Assembly (NCBI GenBank): GCA_964242335.1
Contig: CAXTAY010000002.1
Span: forward strand, 62,001-126,000
DNA: 64,000 bases
Direction: 5' to 3'
DNA from: Lichenicoccus sp964242335
Lineage (GTDB): Bacteria > Pseudomonadota > Alphaproteobacteria > Acetobacterales > Acetobacteraceae
In this document: positions 25,880 through 34,792 of the stretch, piece by piece
Layout: the number at the start of each line of letters is the position of its first letter
Numbering within the stretch: position 1 is the stretch's first letter
Notes under the pieces: model-generated
What the model saw: only the letters and a program-made list of their open reading frames with translations
Databases searched by the model: none
What the model was told of the DNA's origin: nothing
Position numbers and translations under genes: made by a program

Positions 25880-26250
25880 CGCGGTCTCCGCTGTCCGGGC
25901 TTCGCCTGCTCCTGGTCGAGGACGAGTTCATGATCGCGATGCTGATCGAGGACATCCTGCTCGAGCTCGGCTGCGTGGTCATCGGTCCGTTCGCCAGCCT
26001 GCCGGAGGCGTTGCACGCGGCGCAGCACACGGCACTCGACGGCGCGGTGCTGGACGTCAACCTGCGCGGCGAGAAGGTGTACCCGGTCGCCCAGGTGCTG
26101 GAAGGCCGGGCGATCCCGTTCCTGCTGCTGTCCGGCTACGGCAGCGACGCGATCCCGGCCGACCGCCCCGACTGGCGTGCCTGCAGCAAGCCGTTCAACC
26201 CGGCCGAGCTGATCGAGATGCTGACGGAACGGATCACCCGACGGGTCTAG
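25876..26250 (+). CDS. single-domain response regulator (receiver only)
   Basis: The 124-residue product is a CheY-like receiver. Acidic pocket residues E15-D16, phospho-acceptor Asp60 (V-L-D-V-N-L), the threonine/serine position in L-L-S-G-Y-G and the lysine in S-K-P-F are present. No output domain is attached. The ATG overlaps the stop of the hybrid kinase (ATGA), so it is the probable partner of that HWE kinase. Receiver-only partners of HWE kinases often relay phosphate onward. Confidence 0.92.
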   Translation: MTRSPLSGLRLLLVEDEFMIAMLIEDILLELGCVVIGPFASLPEALHAAQHTALDGAVLDVNLRGEKVYPVAQVLEGRAIPFLLLSGYGSDAIPADRPDWRACSKPFNPAELIEMLTERITRRV

Positions 26251-26292
26251 CGCCACGACGACAGGCCGGGCCACCGAGCAACGGAGACGACG

Positions 26293-26835
26293 ATGTCATA
26301 CGCAGTCAGGATCGGGGCGGTCGCCAGGATGCTCGCCGTGGGGATGCTCGCCGCGGGGACGCTCGCCGTCCTGGCGCCGCCTGCCTCGGCGCAGTCGTAC
26401 GGATATGGGGCACCCGCGGCGGCGCCACCTCCTCCGGCACCACCCGGCTACGCGCAGCCACAGGAGGCGCCGGGCTACCCGCCGCCGCAGGCTCCGGGTG
26501 GTGCGCCCCCGGGGAGTGCGCTCCAGGGCAGCGCGCCGCCGGGCTATGCGCCGCCGGGCTACGCCGCACAGGGCTACCCGCCGCCAGGCTACCCGCCGCC
26601 GGCCGCGCCGGGCTACCCACCGCCGCCGCCAGCCTACGCGCCGCCGCCGCCAGCCTACGCGCCGCCGCCGCCGGGCTCGCGTTGCGAGGCCGCCTATGTC
26701 GGCGCCTACCGGCACCGCCGCTTCATCTGTCCGATGCGGGTGGCCAAGCCGGTCGGGGCGCCCTGCCACTGCGTCGCCGACACGGCACCGGGCTATCCGC
26801 CGGGCCCGCCGATCCGCGGCCGGGTCATCCCATAG
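26293..26835 (+). CDS. secreted proline/glycine/tyrosine-rich protein
   Basis: The 180-residue product starts with a clear signal peptide (hydrophobic A-V-G-M-L-A-A-G-T-L-A-V-L-A, cleavage likely after A-S-A-Q). It then has about 100 residues of P-G-Y-P-P-P and A-Y-A-P-P-P-P repeats, and a short C-terminal domain with three cysteines and H-R-R-F-I-C-P. Such low-complexity segments are usually envelope-exposed. No family is recognised. GGAG lies six bases before the ATG. Confidence 0.7.
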   Translation: MSYAVRIGAVARMLAVGMLAAGTLAVLAPPASAQSYGYGAPAAAPPPPAPPGYAQPQEAPGYPPPQAPGGAPPGSALQGSAPPGYAPPGYAAQGYPPPGYPPPAAPGYPPPPPAYAPPPPAYAPPPPGSRCEAAYVGAYRHRRFICPMRVAKPVGAPCHCVADTAPGYPPGPPIRGRVIP

Positions 26836-26877
26836 GCGAGACGACCGACCCCGCCGCCGCGTCGCACAGACGCCACC

Positions 26878-27777
26878 TCAGCGCGGCTCCGGCAGCGGGG
26901 TGCAGGCGACCGCGGTGGCGCGGGCGAGCACCACCATGCGACGCGCGGCCACCGCGCCGCCGGCCATCTCGCCGGCCAGGTGGGCGAGCAGCGGCGTGCT
27001 CAGCACCGCGTGCGCGGCACTGTTGACCGCGACCTCGGTGACCGCGGTGGCGCCGGCGGCGAGTGCCGTGCGACGCAGCAGCGACAGGGTGCCGAGCACG
27101 CCCGGACGCAGACCGTAGAGGGCGGCCACCTGGCGTATCAGCCGCAATCCGCGCCAGCTGATCAGCAGCACCACCAGCGAGGGCGCCGGCGTCGCCGCCA
27201 TGCCGGCCACCACCTGCAGGGCCGCGCGCCGGCCGAGCGTGTCGGCGCGGGCGCGCAGCCCGGCCTCCATGCCGGCGCGCAGCAGCGGCACGACCGCGTC
27301 CGGATCGTTCAGCGCGGCGAGTGGCGCCAGCAGCACCGCACCCCCCTCGACCTCGCCGAGCCAGCGGCGCGCGGCGCGCAGCCGCGCCTCGGCGTCGTCG
27401 CCGGCGAGGTCGCGCCGGAGCCGGTCGACGCCGCGCAGCCGCAGCAGGGCGCGCAGCTCGCGGGCGATGCCGAGCAGGATCAGTCCGAAGCCGACCACCG
27501 CCACCAGCAGGGTGAGCCAGCCGAGCGGGCGGGCGCGCGCGAACTCGGCGGCGACGAAGTTGGCGGTCTGCAGCGCCGCCAGCCCGACCGCGAGCACCGC
27601 GACGCCGGAGAGCACCAGTGCCGGCATCGCCCAGGCCGAGCCGGGACGCGGCGCCGGGGCCGCGGGCTCTTCCGCCACGGGCGCCGGCGCCTGCAGGCGC
27701 CCGGATGACGCGCGCTCGAGCTCGATCCGCGGCGCGATGCGGGTCGCGATCGGGGTGCGCGGCGGGTCCTGGTTCAC
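26878..27777 (-). CDS. ycjF: YcjF-like inner-membrane protein (DUF697/TIGR01620)
   Basis: The 299-residue product has a proline-rich cytosolic N terminus, two membrane segments (about residues 50-75 and 85-110) and a C-terminal hydrophobic helical region of the DUF697 type with A-L-Y-G-L-R-P. It matches the YcjF family by layout and by pairing with ycjX. The GTG start at 27777 overlaps the ycjX stop (GTGA). In other bacteria the pair belongs to stress-linked regulons; the biochemical role is unknown. Confidence 0.8.
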   Translation of the reverse strand: MNQDPPRTPIATRIAPRIELERASSGRLQAPAPVAEEPAAPAPRPGSAWAMPALVLSGVAVLAVGLAALQTANFVAAEFARARPLGWLTLLVAVVGFGLILLGIARELRALLRLRGVDRLRRDLAGDDAEARLRAARRWLGEVEGGAVLLAPLAALNDPDAVVPLLRAGMEAGLRARADTLGRRAALQVVAGMAATPAPSLVVLLISWRGLRLIRQVAALYGLRPGVLGTLSLLRRTALAAGATAVTEVAVNSAAHAVLSTPLLAHLAGEMAGGAVAARRMVVLARATAVACTPLPEPR

Positions 27778-29207
27778 AGCATGTCCTCCAGCAGGAAGCG
27801 GAGCAGGGCGTCGAGCCCGATCGACGGCACGCCGAGGCGGCCGGCTTCGGGCAACCCGACCGGCTCGAACGCCGGCAGCTCGAGGAACGGATGCGCCCAG
27901 TCCGCCGCCTCGGGCGGCCGGTCCGGCACCTCTCCGGGATAGGAGCGGGTGCGCTGCCGCTCGCCGAGCACGCGGCCGCGCACCGCCGAGACCGGACGGC
28001 CTTCCAGGGTCCAGACGAAATCCTCGGTGCAGCGGGCGGCGGCGATGGCGAGGAAGGCACGGCTGCTCTCCGCCGCAGCCGCCGGTGCGGCGGTCATGCT
28101 GCGCATCAGACCGGCGAGGTTGCCGCGCTGCCGCTCGGCGACGTGGTCCGCCTTGCTGGCGGCGAACGCCACCCGGCGGATCACCCGCGGCGGCAGGCGC
28201 AGCTGCGCCAGGGCGGCGGCCATCTCGAGCCAGGAGCCTTGCCAGCGCAGCGAGGCCGCCGCCGCCGAGAGTGCCGCGCGCACGTCGGCGAACGCGTCCG
28301 CCCCTGCATGCAGCGCGCCCAGCAGGTCGGCCAGCACCACCAGCCGGTCCATGTCGCCGAACAGCGGCGACACCAGGGTCTCGCGCACCGAGGCGACATA
28401 GGCGTCGTAGCGCCGGCGCAGCAGCGCCTGCAGCGTCCCATCCCCGCCGGCACCCGCCGCGCTCGGGAAGAAGCACAGCCAGGGCGGCGCCGGACCTGGG
28501 GCGGGCATCAGGAAGCGGCCGGGCTGCAGCATCGACAGGCCGAGCTCGCGCAGCCGTTGCAGCATCGTGCCGTACAGGCGGTGTCCGGCTTCGGCGAGCC
28601 GCTCGTCGGCGGGCGCGGAGGCCGGCAGTCCGTGGGCGAAGCCGAGGAAGTCCCGCGTCGCCTCGGCCAGTGCCGGGCGCTGCAGCCGCGACAGCACGGT
28701 GGCCGACCAGCTCTCGAAGGTCTGGCCGAGCAGCGGGAGGTCGAGCAGCCACTCGCCCGGATAGTCCAGCAGCTCGAGTCGGACCCGGCGCGCGGGCAGC
28801 GGCGGGCTCACGATCTCCAGGTCCAGCGCCAGCAGCGACACCGAATTCGTCCGTTCCGGCCAGCGCGGCGGATCGGCGGCAAGTGCGGCGAGGTGGCGCT
28901 CGTACTCGAACCGCGGCAGCGACTCCGCACCCGATGGCGACAGCCGGACCTGGCGGATGCGTCCCGACAGGCCGCCGCGATGGGGCGCCAGCAGTGCCGC
29001 GGCGAGCGAGGTCAGCAGCACCGTCTTTCCCGACCGCGCGAGGCCGGTGACGCCGATGCGCAGCACCCGCGGCCGCACGTAGTCGAGCGAGTGGCGGAGC
29101 GGGCGCAGCTTCAGCCTTACGAGGTCCACCCCGGACCGGATCGTCGGCGCAACGGTCACCGGACCGCGCCGATCGTCTCGAAATTTGTCTTCAAATTGTA
29201 ATTGCAC
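27774..29207 (-). CDS. ycjX: YcjX-like P-loop NTPase (DUF463)
   Basis: The 477-residue product carries a Walker A motif, G-L-A-R-S-G-K-T, at about residues 55-62, the family's L-E-L-L-D-Y-P-G-E-W-L-L-D-L-P-L segment, and F-A-A-S-K-A-D-H in place of the guanine-specificity motif. It matches YcjX, a stress-associated NTPase. The GTG at 29207 is chosen because GGAGAAGG sits just upstream, even though the first codons are AT-rich; a GTG at 29159 would be shorter but has no ribosome site. It is cotranscribed with ycjF. Confidence 0.9.
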   Translation of the reverse strand: MQLQFEDKFRDDRRGPVTVAPTIRSGVDLVRLKLRPLRHSLDYVRPRVLRIGVTGLARSGKTVLLTSLAAALLAPHRGGLSGRIRQVRLSPSGAESLPRFEYERHLAALAADPPRWPERTNSVSLLALDLEIVSPPLPARRVRLELLDYPGEWLLDLPLLGQTFESWSATVLSRLQRPALAEATRDFLGFAHGLPASAPADERLAEAGHRLYGTMLQRLRELGLSMLQPGRFLMPAPGPAPPWLCFFPSAAGAGGDGTLQALLRRRYDAYVASVRETLVSPLFGDMDRLVVLADLLGALHAGADAFADVRAALSAAAASLRWQGSWLEMAAALAQLRLPPRVIRRVAFAASKADHVAERQRGNLAGLMRSMTAAPAAAAESSRAFLAIAAARCTEDFVWTLEGRPVSAVRGRVLGERQRTRSYPGEVPDRPPEAADWAHPFLELPAFEPVGLPEAGRLGVPSIGLDALLRFLLEDML

Positions 29208-29279
29208 TGACCTTCTCCGTCACGACGACAGGTCGTAGGAACTCCGCCGTGACTGACCGTTGCACGGAGAACATGATCG

Positions 29280-31358
29280 ATGTCGCGTCGTTTCCGCCTG
29301 AACTGCACCAGCGCCTTCGTCGCCGCCGCCCTGGCGATGCAGCCGCTGGTCGCCTGCGCCGCGTCGGCGCAGGACGACATCGCCGCGCATAACCCGCTCG
29401 ATGCCAGCATGGTCGAGCTGCAGCCGGCCTCCAGCGCCCTGGTCGGCAGCCTCGCGCACCCCGCTTCCAGCGAGCCCGCCTACTCGCACGCCGCCAAGCT
29501 GGCGCTGCTGCGCAAGAAGGTGAAGTACGTGTTCGTCCTGTTCCAGGAGAACCGGTCGTTCGACATGCATCTCGGTACCTTCCCCGGCGCGCGCGGCCTG
29601 TTCAGCCAGCCGGCGGCGCAGACACCGGGCTTCAGGCAGGCGCTGGTCGATACCGACGGCAAGGTGGTCACCATCTCGCCGTTCCTGATCCCGCAAACCG
29701 TGACCGCGACCAACGGCAAGACGGTGCCGATCTACAGCGCCGACACGGACTCGATCGACCACTCCCACACCGGCATCGACAACAGCCTCGACGTGGTCGG
29801 CGGCGTCGCCCGGAACGACCGCTACGCGCTGGACGAGGAAGGGCTGACCACCAAGGACGGCAAGATCGTCTCGCTCAAGACCGGGGTCGCCGCGACCAGC
29901 AACCCGACGCTGGCCGCCAAGCAGAAGGGCGAGCTGGCACTGGCGCACGACGACTGCGCGACGGTGCCGTTCCTGTGGCAGTTCGCCGACCACTTCACGC
30001 TGTTCGACAACATGTTCCAGACCATCATCGGGCCGTCGACCCCGAACGCGATCGCGATGATCGCCGGCCAGTCCGGCGAGACGCAGTGGGCGCTGCATCC
30101 CGAGACCGGCAGCAACAACGCCAACCCGGTGGTGCTGGCGACCGGCGGCGAGCCGGTGGTCGGCGATGCCGGCCCGTACGCCGGATCGAACTACGACACC
30201 ACGCCGGGCAAGCCGCCCTACGGCCCCAACGACGAGAGCCCGGCCACGCCGGCGTTGAACCAGACCTACGCCACCCTGCCGCTCTCCTTCATGGGGAACG
30301 CGATCCAGCAGACGGTGCAGTCCGACCTCAACCCCGCCCTCGACCTGCTCGACGTGCAGGACGACATACGCACCATCGCCAGCGAGAAGGTGGCGCCCAC
30401 CAACTGGGGCTGGTACCAGGAGGGCTACGACCTGGAGCCGACCGACAGCAACGGCGTGGTGTCGAACGCCACCTACATCACCCACCATAACGGCCCGCAA
30501 TATTTCGGCTATGTCGGCGACAACCCGAAGGTGGCGTCGAACCTGCACGGCCTCGGCGACTTCTACCGCGACGTGAGCGCCAACAAGCTGCCGGCCAAGG
30601 GCGGCGTGTTCTACGTGCGCGGCGGCTACGGCAACAATGACGGGCTGCTGCCGGTCGACCCGAACCCGACGGTGCAGAAGGCCCTTCCGGGCAGCGACGA
30701 TCATCCCGGCTACTCCGATACCCAGATCTCCGAGGCGCTGCTCGCCGACGAGGTGAACGCGATCGCCTCCTCGCCGTACTGGAAGGACAGCGCGATCATC
30801 ATCACCTACGACGAGACCGACGGGCTCTACGACCACCAGCTGCCGCATTTCCGCGAGCTCGATCCGGAGGGCAACCCGCTCGCCGCCGGCCCGCGCATCC
30901 CGCTGATCGTGATCTCGCCGTACAGCCGCGTGCACGCGGTCAGCCACGAATATGCCGAGCACAGCTCGGTCATCAAGTTCATCAACGAGCTGTTCAGCCT
31001 CACCCCGCTGGCCTCGCTGCCGGACGAGGCGCATGGCCGGGCGCTCGGCAAGCAGGAGTTCGACCAGTCCAACCTCGGCCCGGCCGACGGCCCGGCCAGC
31101 GAGCCCGGCGACCTGTTCTCGGCCTTCGACAACTCGCGGCTGTCCGGCGAGATGCAGCCGCTCCCGGCCAGCTTCGCCATGATCCCGACCGCGATCGTGA
31201 AGTCGCTGCCGCACTACGCCGGCAACGGCTGCACCGCGCTGAACATCATCCCGACCGACTACCGCGGCGGCACGCTGATGGATCCGGCACCGGCGGACTT
31301 CAACCCGCGCCCCAACACCACGCCGGGCAACCCGACCTCGGGCACCTGGACGCCGTGA
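29280..31358 (+). CDS. secreted phosphoesterase (phospholipase C/acid phosphatase family)
   Basis: The 692-residue product has a signal peptide (residues 1-30) and belongs to the phosphoesterase family PF04185. The diagnostic F-Q-E-N-R-S-F-D-M-H-L-G-T-F-P-G lies at about residues 86-101. Later metal-binding segments are I-I-T-Y-D-E-T-D-G-L-Y-D-H and R-I-P-L-I-V-I-S-P. Family members hydrolyse phospholipids or phosphomonoesters outside the cytoplasm; which applies here is not decided. The stop overlaps the start of the solute-binding protein gene (GTGA), so they form one transcription unit. Confidence 0.88.
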   Translation: MSRRFRLNCTSAFVAAALAMQPLVACAASAQDDIAAHNPLDASMVELQPASSALVGSLAHPASSEPAYSHAAKLALLRKKVKYVFVLFQENRSFDMHLGTFPGARGLFSQPAAQTPGFRQALVDTDGKVVTISPFLIPQTVTATNGKTVPIYSADTDSIDHSHTGIDNSLDVVGGVARNDRYALDEEGLTTKDGKIVSLKTGVAATSNPTLAAKQKGELALAHDDCATVPFLWQFADHFTLFDNMFQTIIGPSTPNAIAMIAGQSGETQWALHPETGSNNANPVVLATGGEPVVGDAGPYAGSNYDTTPGKPPYGPNDESPATPALNQTYATLPLSFMGNAIQQTVQSDLNPALDLLDVQDDIRTIASEKVAPTNWGWYQEGYDLEPTDSNGVVSNATYITHHNGPQYFGYVGDNPKVASNLHGLGDFYRDVSANKLPAKGGVFYVRGGYGNNDGLLPVDPNPTVQKALPGSDDHPGYSDTQISEALLADEVNAIASSPYWKDSAIIITYDETDGLYDHQLPHFRELDPEGNPLAAGPRIPLIVISPYSRVHAVSHEYAEHSSVIKFINELFSLTPLASLPDEAHGRALGKQEFDQSNLGPADGPASEPGDLFSAFDNSRLSGEMQPLPASFAMIPTAIVKSLPHYAGNGCTALNIIPTDYRGGTLMDPAPADFNPRPNTTPGNPTSGTWTP

Positions 31359-32395
31359 TCCGGGTTCGACACGCGACCATCCGCTCATCCTACCTGCTGC
31401 TGCTGACGCTCCTCCTGCTGCTCCTGCAGGGTGGGCGCGCCGCGCACGCCGTCGCCGTCCCGGGAGCTCCCGGGACGCTCGCCTGCGGCGTCGTGGTGGA
31501 ACAGGAGGACTTCACCAAGACGGACTCCCACGGCGACCTGTCGCTGTTCTCTGCGGCGATCTGCCGCGCCGTCGCGGCCGCGGCACTGGGCGATCCCGGC
31601 CGCGTCCGTCTGGTCGGCTTCCCCGACGACGCGCACGGCGTCGCCGCCCTGCAGGACGGACGGATCCGGCTGCTGGTCGGCACCACGCCCGAGGCGACGG
31701 CGGCGCAGCTGCATCACCTGCGCTTCTCGCCGACCCTGTTCGTCGACGGCCAGGGCTTCCTGGTGCGCCGGGACCTGCACGTGCGCGGCCCTGCCGAGCT
31801 GGGCGGCCGGCTGGTCTGCTACCTGCTGGAGACCCCGGCCGAACCGGGGCTCGCGGAGTGGTCGGCGCGTGCCCGCGTCGCCATCCGTCCGCATCCGTTC
31901 GAGGAGGCGGGGGAGATGGAAGCGGCTCTGACCGGCGGCAACTGCGACGCGGTCACCGCCGATGTCTCGACGCTCGCCGGCATGCGCGCCGGCTTCCATG
32001 GCCGGCGCGCCGATTTCGACATCCTGCCCGGCATGATCAGCTTCGATCCGTTCGCCGCCGCCACCCGGGACGACGACCTTGCGTGGAGCACGGTGGTGAG
32101 CGACGTAGTCACCGCGCTGATCGAGGCAGAGCAGGACGGCATCACACGCGGCAACCTCGATGCGATGCGGCGGGGCGACGATCCTGCCGCGCATCGCCTG
32201 CTCGGACCCACGCCGGGGCTCGCGGCCCGGCTCGGGCTGAAGGATGGCTGGGCCGCGCGCGCCGTCGCCGCGTCGGGCAATTACGGCGAGATCCTCGCCG
32301 CCACCACCGGTCCCGGCCGCGCGCTGAACCTGCCGCGCGGGATCAACGCGCTGTGGAACGAAGGCGGCATGATCGGCGTGCCGGCGATCCCCTAG
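31355..32395 (+). CDS. AapJ-like amino-acid-binding periplasmic protein
   Basis: The 346-residue product has a leucine-rich signal peptide. It then follows the family-3 solute-binding fold: L-A-C-G-V-V-V-E-Q-E-D-F near the first strand, and a C terminus G-N-Y-G-E-I-L then L-P-R-G-I-N-A-L-W, matching general L-amino-acid-binding AapJ proteins. No ABC permease or ATPase genes are nearby. The GTG start overlaps the phosphoesterase stop. It may sense or scavenge amino acids, or pass them to a permease encoded elsewhere. Confidence 0.8.
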   Translation: MIRVRHATIRSSYLLLLTLLLLLLQGGRAAHAVAVPGAPGTLACGVVVEQEDFTKTDSHGDLSLFSAAICRAVAAAALGDPGRVRLVGFPDDAHGVAALQDGRIRLLVGTTPEATAAQLHHLRFSPTLFVDGQGFLVRRDLHVRGPAELGGRLVCYLLETPAEPGLAEWSARARVAIRPHPFEEAGEMEAALTGGNCDAVTADVSTLAGMRAGFHGRRADFDILPGMISFDPFAAATRDDDLAWSTVVSDVVTALIEAEQDGITRGNLDAMRRGDDPAAHRLLGPTPGLAARLGLKDGWAARAVAASGNYGEILAATTGPGRALNLPRGINALWNEGGMIGVPAIP

Positions 32396-32487
32396 CGCCG
32401 CATCGGCCCGAGACGATCGGGCACCCGAGCAACGATGCCGATCCAGCAGACGCGGGCCGCGAGCATCCGGCCGCCGCGATGCAGGCG

Positions 32488-32943
32488 CTACAGCCGGCCG
32501 TAGCTCCAGCTATCCCTGGCGACCGGGCGCAGCGCGTCGTGCAGGCTGGCCGGCGACAGGTCCGGCGCGCCCGACCGCGTCGACGGCAGCAGGATGCCGT
32601 CGGCCATCAGCGCGTAGCTGGAGATCTGGCCGTCGGGCAGGTGATGCAGCTGCAGCACCGGCGGTGACGCGCCCGCGCGAGTAAGGGTCCAGCGGTCGCC
32701 CCAGATCACCGTATGGTTGCCGACCCCGGACAGCGTCGGATCGGTGATCAGCACCTTGAAGTCGTACTCGCCCTCGGTGGCGCCCGGCGCGCCGTGCAGC
32801 ACCAGATTGACGAAGTACGGGTTGAGCACGCCGCCGATCGGCTGCCGGCCCTGCCAGTTGCCGAACACTGGGCCGCCCGGGTCGGCGCAGCCCGCGAGTG
32901 CCAGCATCGCGACGATCACGCCCGCCGCGCGCGCAAACGACAA
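32488..32943 (-). CDS. small lipoprotein of unknown function
   Basis: The 151-residue product has a short signal ending in L-A-L-A-G-C, a lipobox, so it is probably anchored to the outer membrane. The mature part is a beta-rich globular sequence (for example Y-F-V-N-L-V-L-H-G and H-T-V-I-W-G-D-R-W-T-L). No family is recognised. The start is a TTG at 32943 with GAGGG just upstream; a downstream GTG in the signal is possible. It follows the cold-shock gene on the same strand. Confidence 0.65.
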   Translation of the reverse strand: MSFARAAGVIVAMLALAGCADPGGPVFGNWQGRQPIGGVLNPYFVNLVLHGAPGATEGEYDFKVLITDPTLSGVGNHTVIWGDRWTLTRAGASPPVLQLHHLPDGQISSYALMADGILLPSTRSGAPDLSPASLHDALRPVARDSWSYGRL

Positions 32944-32996
32944 CGCCCTCGCCGCTGGCTGCGGGGAGGGCGTTCCACCGGATACCGGGTGAGGGC

Positions 32997-33528
32997 TCAG
33001 GCGAGGCTGACGGCGGCTGCTTCCGGACCCTTCTGGCCCTGCACCACCTGCACGCGCGTCGCCTGGCCCTCGTTGAGGCTGGACAGGCCGGAGCGCTCCA
33101 GCGCCGAGGCGTGCACGAAGATATCCTTGCCGCCGGTGTCCGGCGTGATGAAGCCGAAGCCCTTGGTCGCGTTGTACCACTTGACGATGCCCCGCACCTC
33201 CTCGGCCTGCGAAAGGTCCGGGGTGGCACGGCCGCTGCGGAAGCCGCCCGGCGCGGCACCGGTGCGCGGGCCGCCGAAGCCGCCCGGTGCCGCCGAGCGC
33301 GGACGCTCCGGTTGCGCGGTGCTCTCGTCGACGGAGATGACCTCGGCGACCTGGCGTCCCTTGGGACCCTGACCGATGCGCACGCCGAGCGTCGCACCCG
33401 GGCTGACGGAGTCGTGGCCGGACTGGCTGAGCGCGTTGGCGTGCAGGAACACATCGCCGGTTCCGTCCGACAGCTCGACGAAGCCGAAGCCCTTCTCGCT
33501 GTTGAACCACTTCACGCTGGCGCTGATC
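32997..33528 (-). CDS. double cold-shock-domain protein, 5' end lost in an assembly gap
   Basis: Two cold-shock domains are encoded. The first has V-K-W-F-N-S-E-K-G-F-G-F and D-V-F-L-H-A-N-A-L. The second has I-V-K-W-Y-N-A-T-K-G-F-G-F and D-I-F-V-H-A-S-A-L. A glycine/arginine-rich linker of about 50 residues joins them. Both RNP motifs are intact in each domain, so it should bind single-stranded nucleic acid. The gap at 33529-33538 removes the start codon and first few residues; only a handful of codons are expected to be missing. Double-CSD proteins are common in alphaproteobacteria. Confidence 0.93.
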
Positions 33529-33538
33529 NNNNNNNNNN
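33529..33538. other. assembly gap (10 N)
   Basis: Ten unspecified bases interrupt the 5' end of the cold-shock gene. The true gap length is not known. The 200 bases to the right are less G+C-rich than the surroundings and hold no convincing gene. Confidence 0.99.
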
Positions 33539-33735
33539 AACGGGGGCTGCGGTCGGTCCTGTTACTTCTCAACGGTCGTAATCCCGAGGTCTAGTTGGTG
33601 TCGTCCCGGTAAGGGGGCACCGAGTGGAAGCGGAAGCGAATAGTCGACGATCACCCATTCGGATGATGTCGAAGCATGGCATAGCATGGACGACGCTGCA
33701 CGGACCACGGCGAAGCTTCACCAGAACGTGTTATT

Positions 33736-34701
33736 TCATGACGGTTCTTTGTTCGCACGGTAAGGATGCGTGGCCTGCCAGTGTCGCGCGATGTCGATCC
33801 GGCGCGCGATCCAGACATGCCGGTGCGACAGCACGTGGTCCATGAAGCGGGCCAGCGCGGCGGCCCGCCCGGGTCGTCCGGCGAGCCGGCAATGCAGCCC
33901 GATCGACATCATCTTCGGCGCCGTCTCGCCTTCCCGGTACAGCAGGTCGAAGCCGTCGCGCAGGTAGGCGAAGAAGTCGTCGCCGCTGGCGAAGCCGGCT
34001 TGGCTGGCGAAGCGCATGTCGTTGGCCTCCAGCGTGTACGGGATCACCAGCTGCGCCCGCCCGTGGCTGTCGTCCCAGTACGGCAGGTCGTCGGCGTAGG
34101 AATCCGAGTCGTAGACGAAGCCCGCCTCCTGGGCGACCAGGGCGCGCGTGTTGGGGCTGCAGCGACCGAGATACCAGCCGAGCGGACGCTCACCCAGGAT
34201 CCGGGTCTGCGCCGCGATCGCGCGCTGCAGGTCGTCGCGTTCGCGCTCGATGCCGACATGCTGGTAGTCGATCCAGCGATAGCCGTGGCTCGCCACCTCG
34301 TGCCCGGCCTCGTGCATCGCGATCGCGATCTCCGGCATGCGCTCGATCGCCATGCCGACGGCGTAGCTGGTGAAGTGCAGCCCGCGCTCCGCGAACAGGC
34401 GCAGCAGCCGCCAGATCCCAGCACGGCTGCCGTACTCGTAGAGGCTCTCCATGCTGATGTGGCGGGCGCCGACGATCGGCTGCGCCGGGACGATGTCGGA
34501 CAGGAAGGCTTCCGAGGCGGCGTCGCCGTGCAGCACGCAGTTCTCGCCGCCCTCCTCGTAATTGACCACGAACTGCACCGCGATGCGGGCCTCGCCCGGC
34601 CAGCGCGGATGCGGCGGATGCGCGCCGTAGCCGCGCAGGTCGCGCGGGTAGGGCGGCGCGGGATCGGGCGGCGCGGCCGCCGCGGGCGGGGGTTTCGTCA
34701 G
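33736..34701 (-). CDS. puuE: PuuE-type allantoinase (polysaccharide-deacetylase fold), apparent CTG start
   Basis: The 321-residue product matches the PuuE allantoinase branch of the polysaccharide deacetylases: V-V-N-Y-E-E-G-G-E-N near the N terminus, L-H-G-D-A-A-S-E, M-E-S-L-Y-E-Y-G-S-R-A-G, and H-E-V-A-S-H-G-Y-R-W. By family it hydrolyses allantoin to allantoate in purine degradation. The frame has no ATG/GTG/TTG near the expected N terminus. A CTG at 34701 gives M-T-K-P-P-P-A and has AGGAG ten bases upstream; the next in-frame start upstream is too remote and lies in spacer. No other ureide genes are adjacent, but adenine deaminase is at 56.2 kb. Confidence 0.85.
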   Translation of the reverse strand: MTKPPPAAAAPPDPAPPYPRDLRGYGAHPPHPRWPGEARIAVQFVVNYEEGGENCVLHGDAASEAFLSDIVPAQPIVGARHISMESLYEYGSRAGIWRLLRLFAERGLHFTSYAVGMAIERMPEIAIAMHEAGHEVASHGYRWIDYQHVGIERERDDLQRAIAAQTRILGERPLGWYLGRCSPNTRALVAQEAGFVYDSDSYADDLPYWDDSHGRAQLVIPYTLEANDMRFASQAGFASGDDFFAYLRDGFDLLYREGETAPKMMSIGLHCRLAGRPGRAAALARFMDHVLSHRHVWIARRIDIARHWQATHPYRANKEPS

Positions 34702-34792
34702 GACCGGAGATCTCCTAATGAGGGGAAGGCTGCGGCGGCGTGGGAGCGTGCGTCCAGGCGGCGGATCGTCCAACCCGTTGATAGTGAGCATC

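Noticed and set aside
26400..26700. Repeat array resembling a CRISPR or minisatellite
   Set aside because: It is the coding sequence of P-G-Y-P-P-P repeats in a secreted protein; spacing is irregular and there are no unique spacers.
33624..33845. Open frame right of the assembly gap
   Set aside because: It overlaps the 3' end of puuE on the other strand, has no ribosome site and no recognisable sequence.
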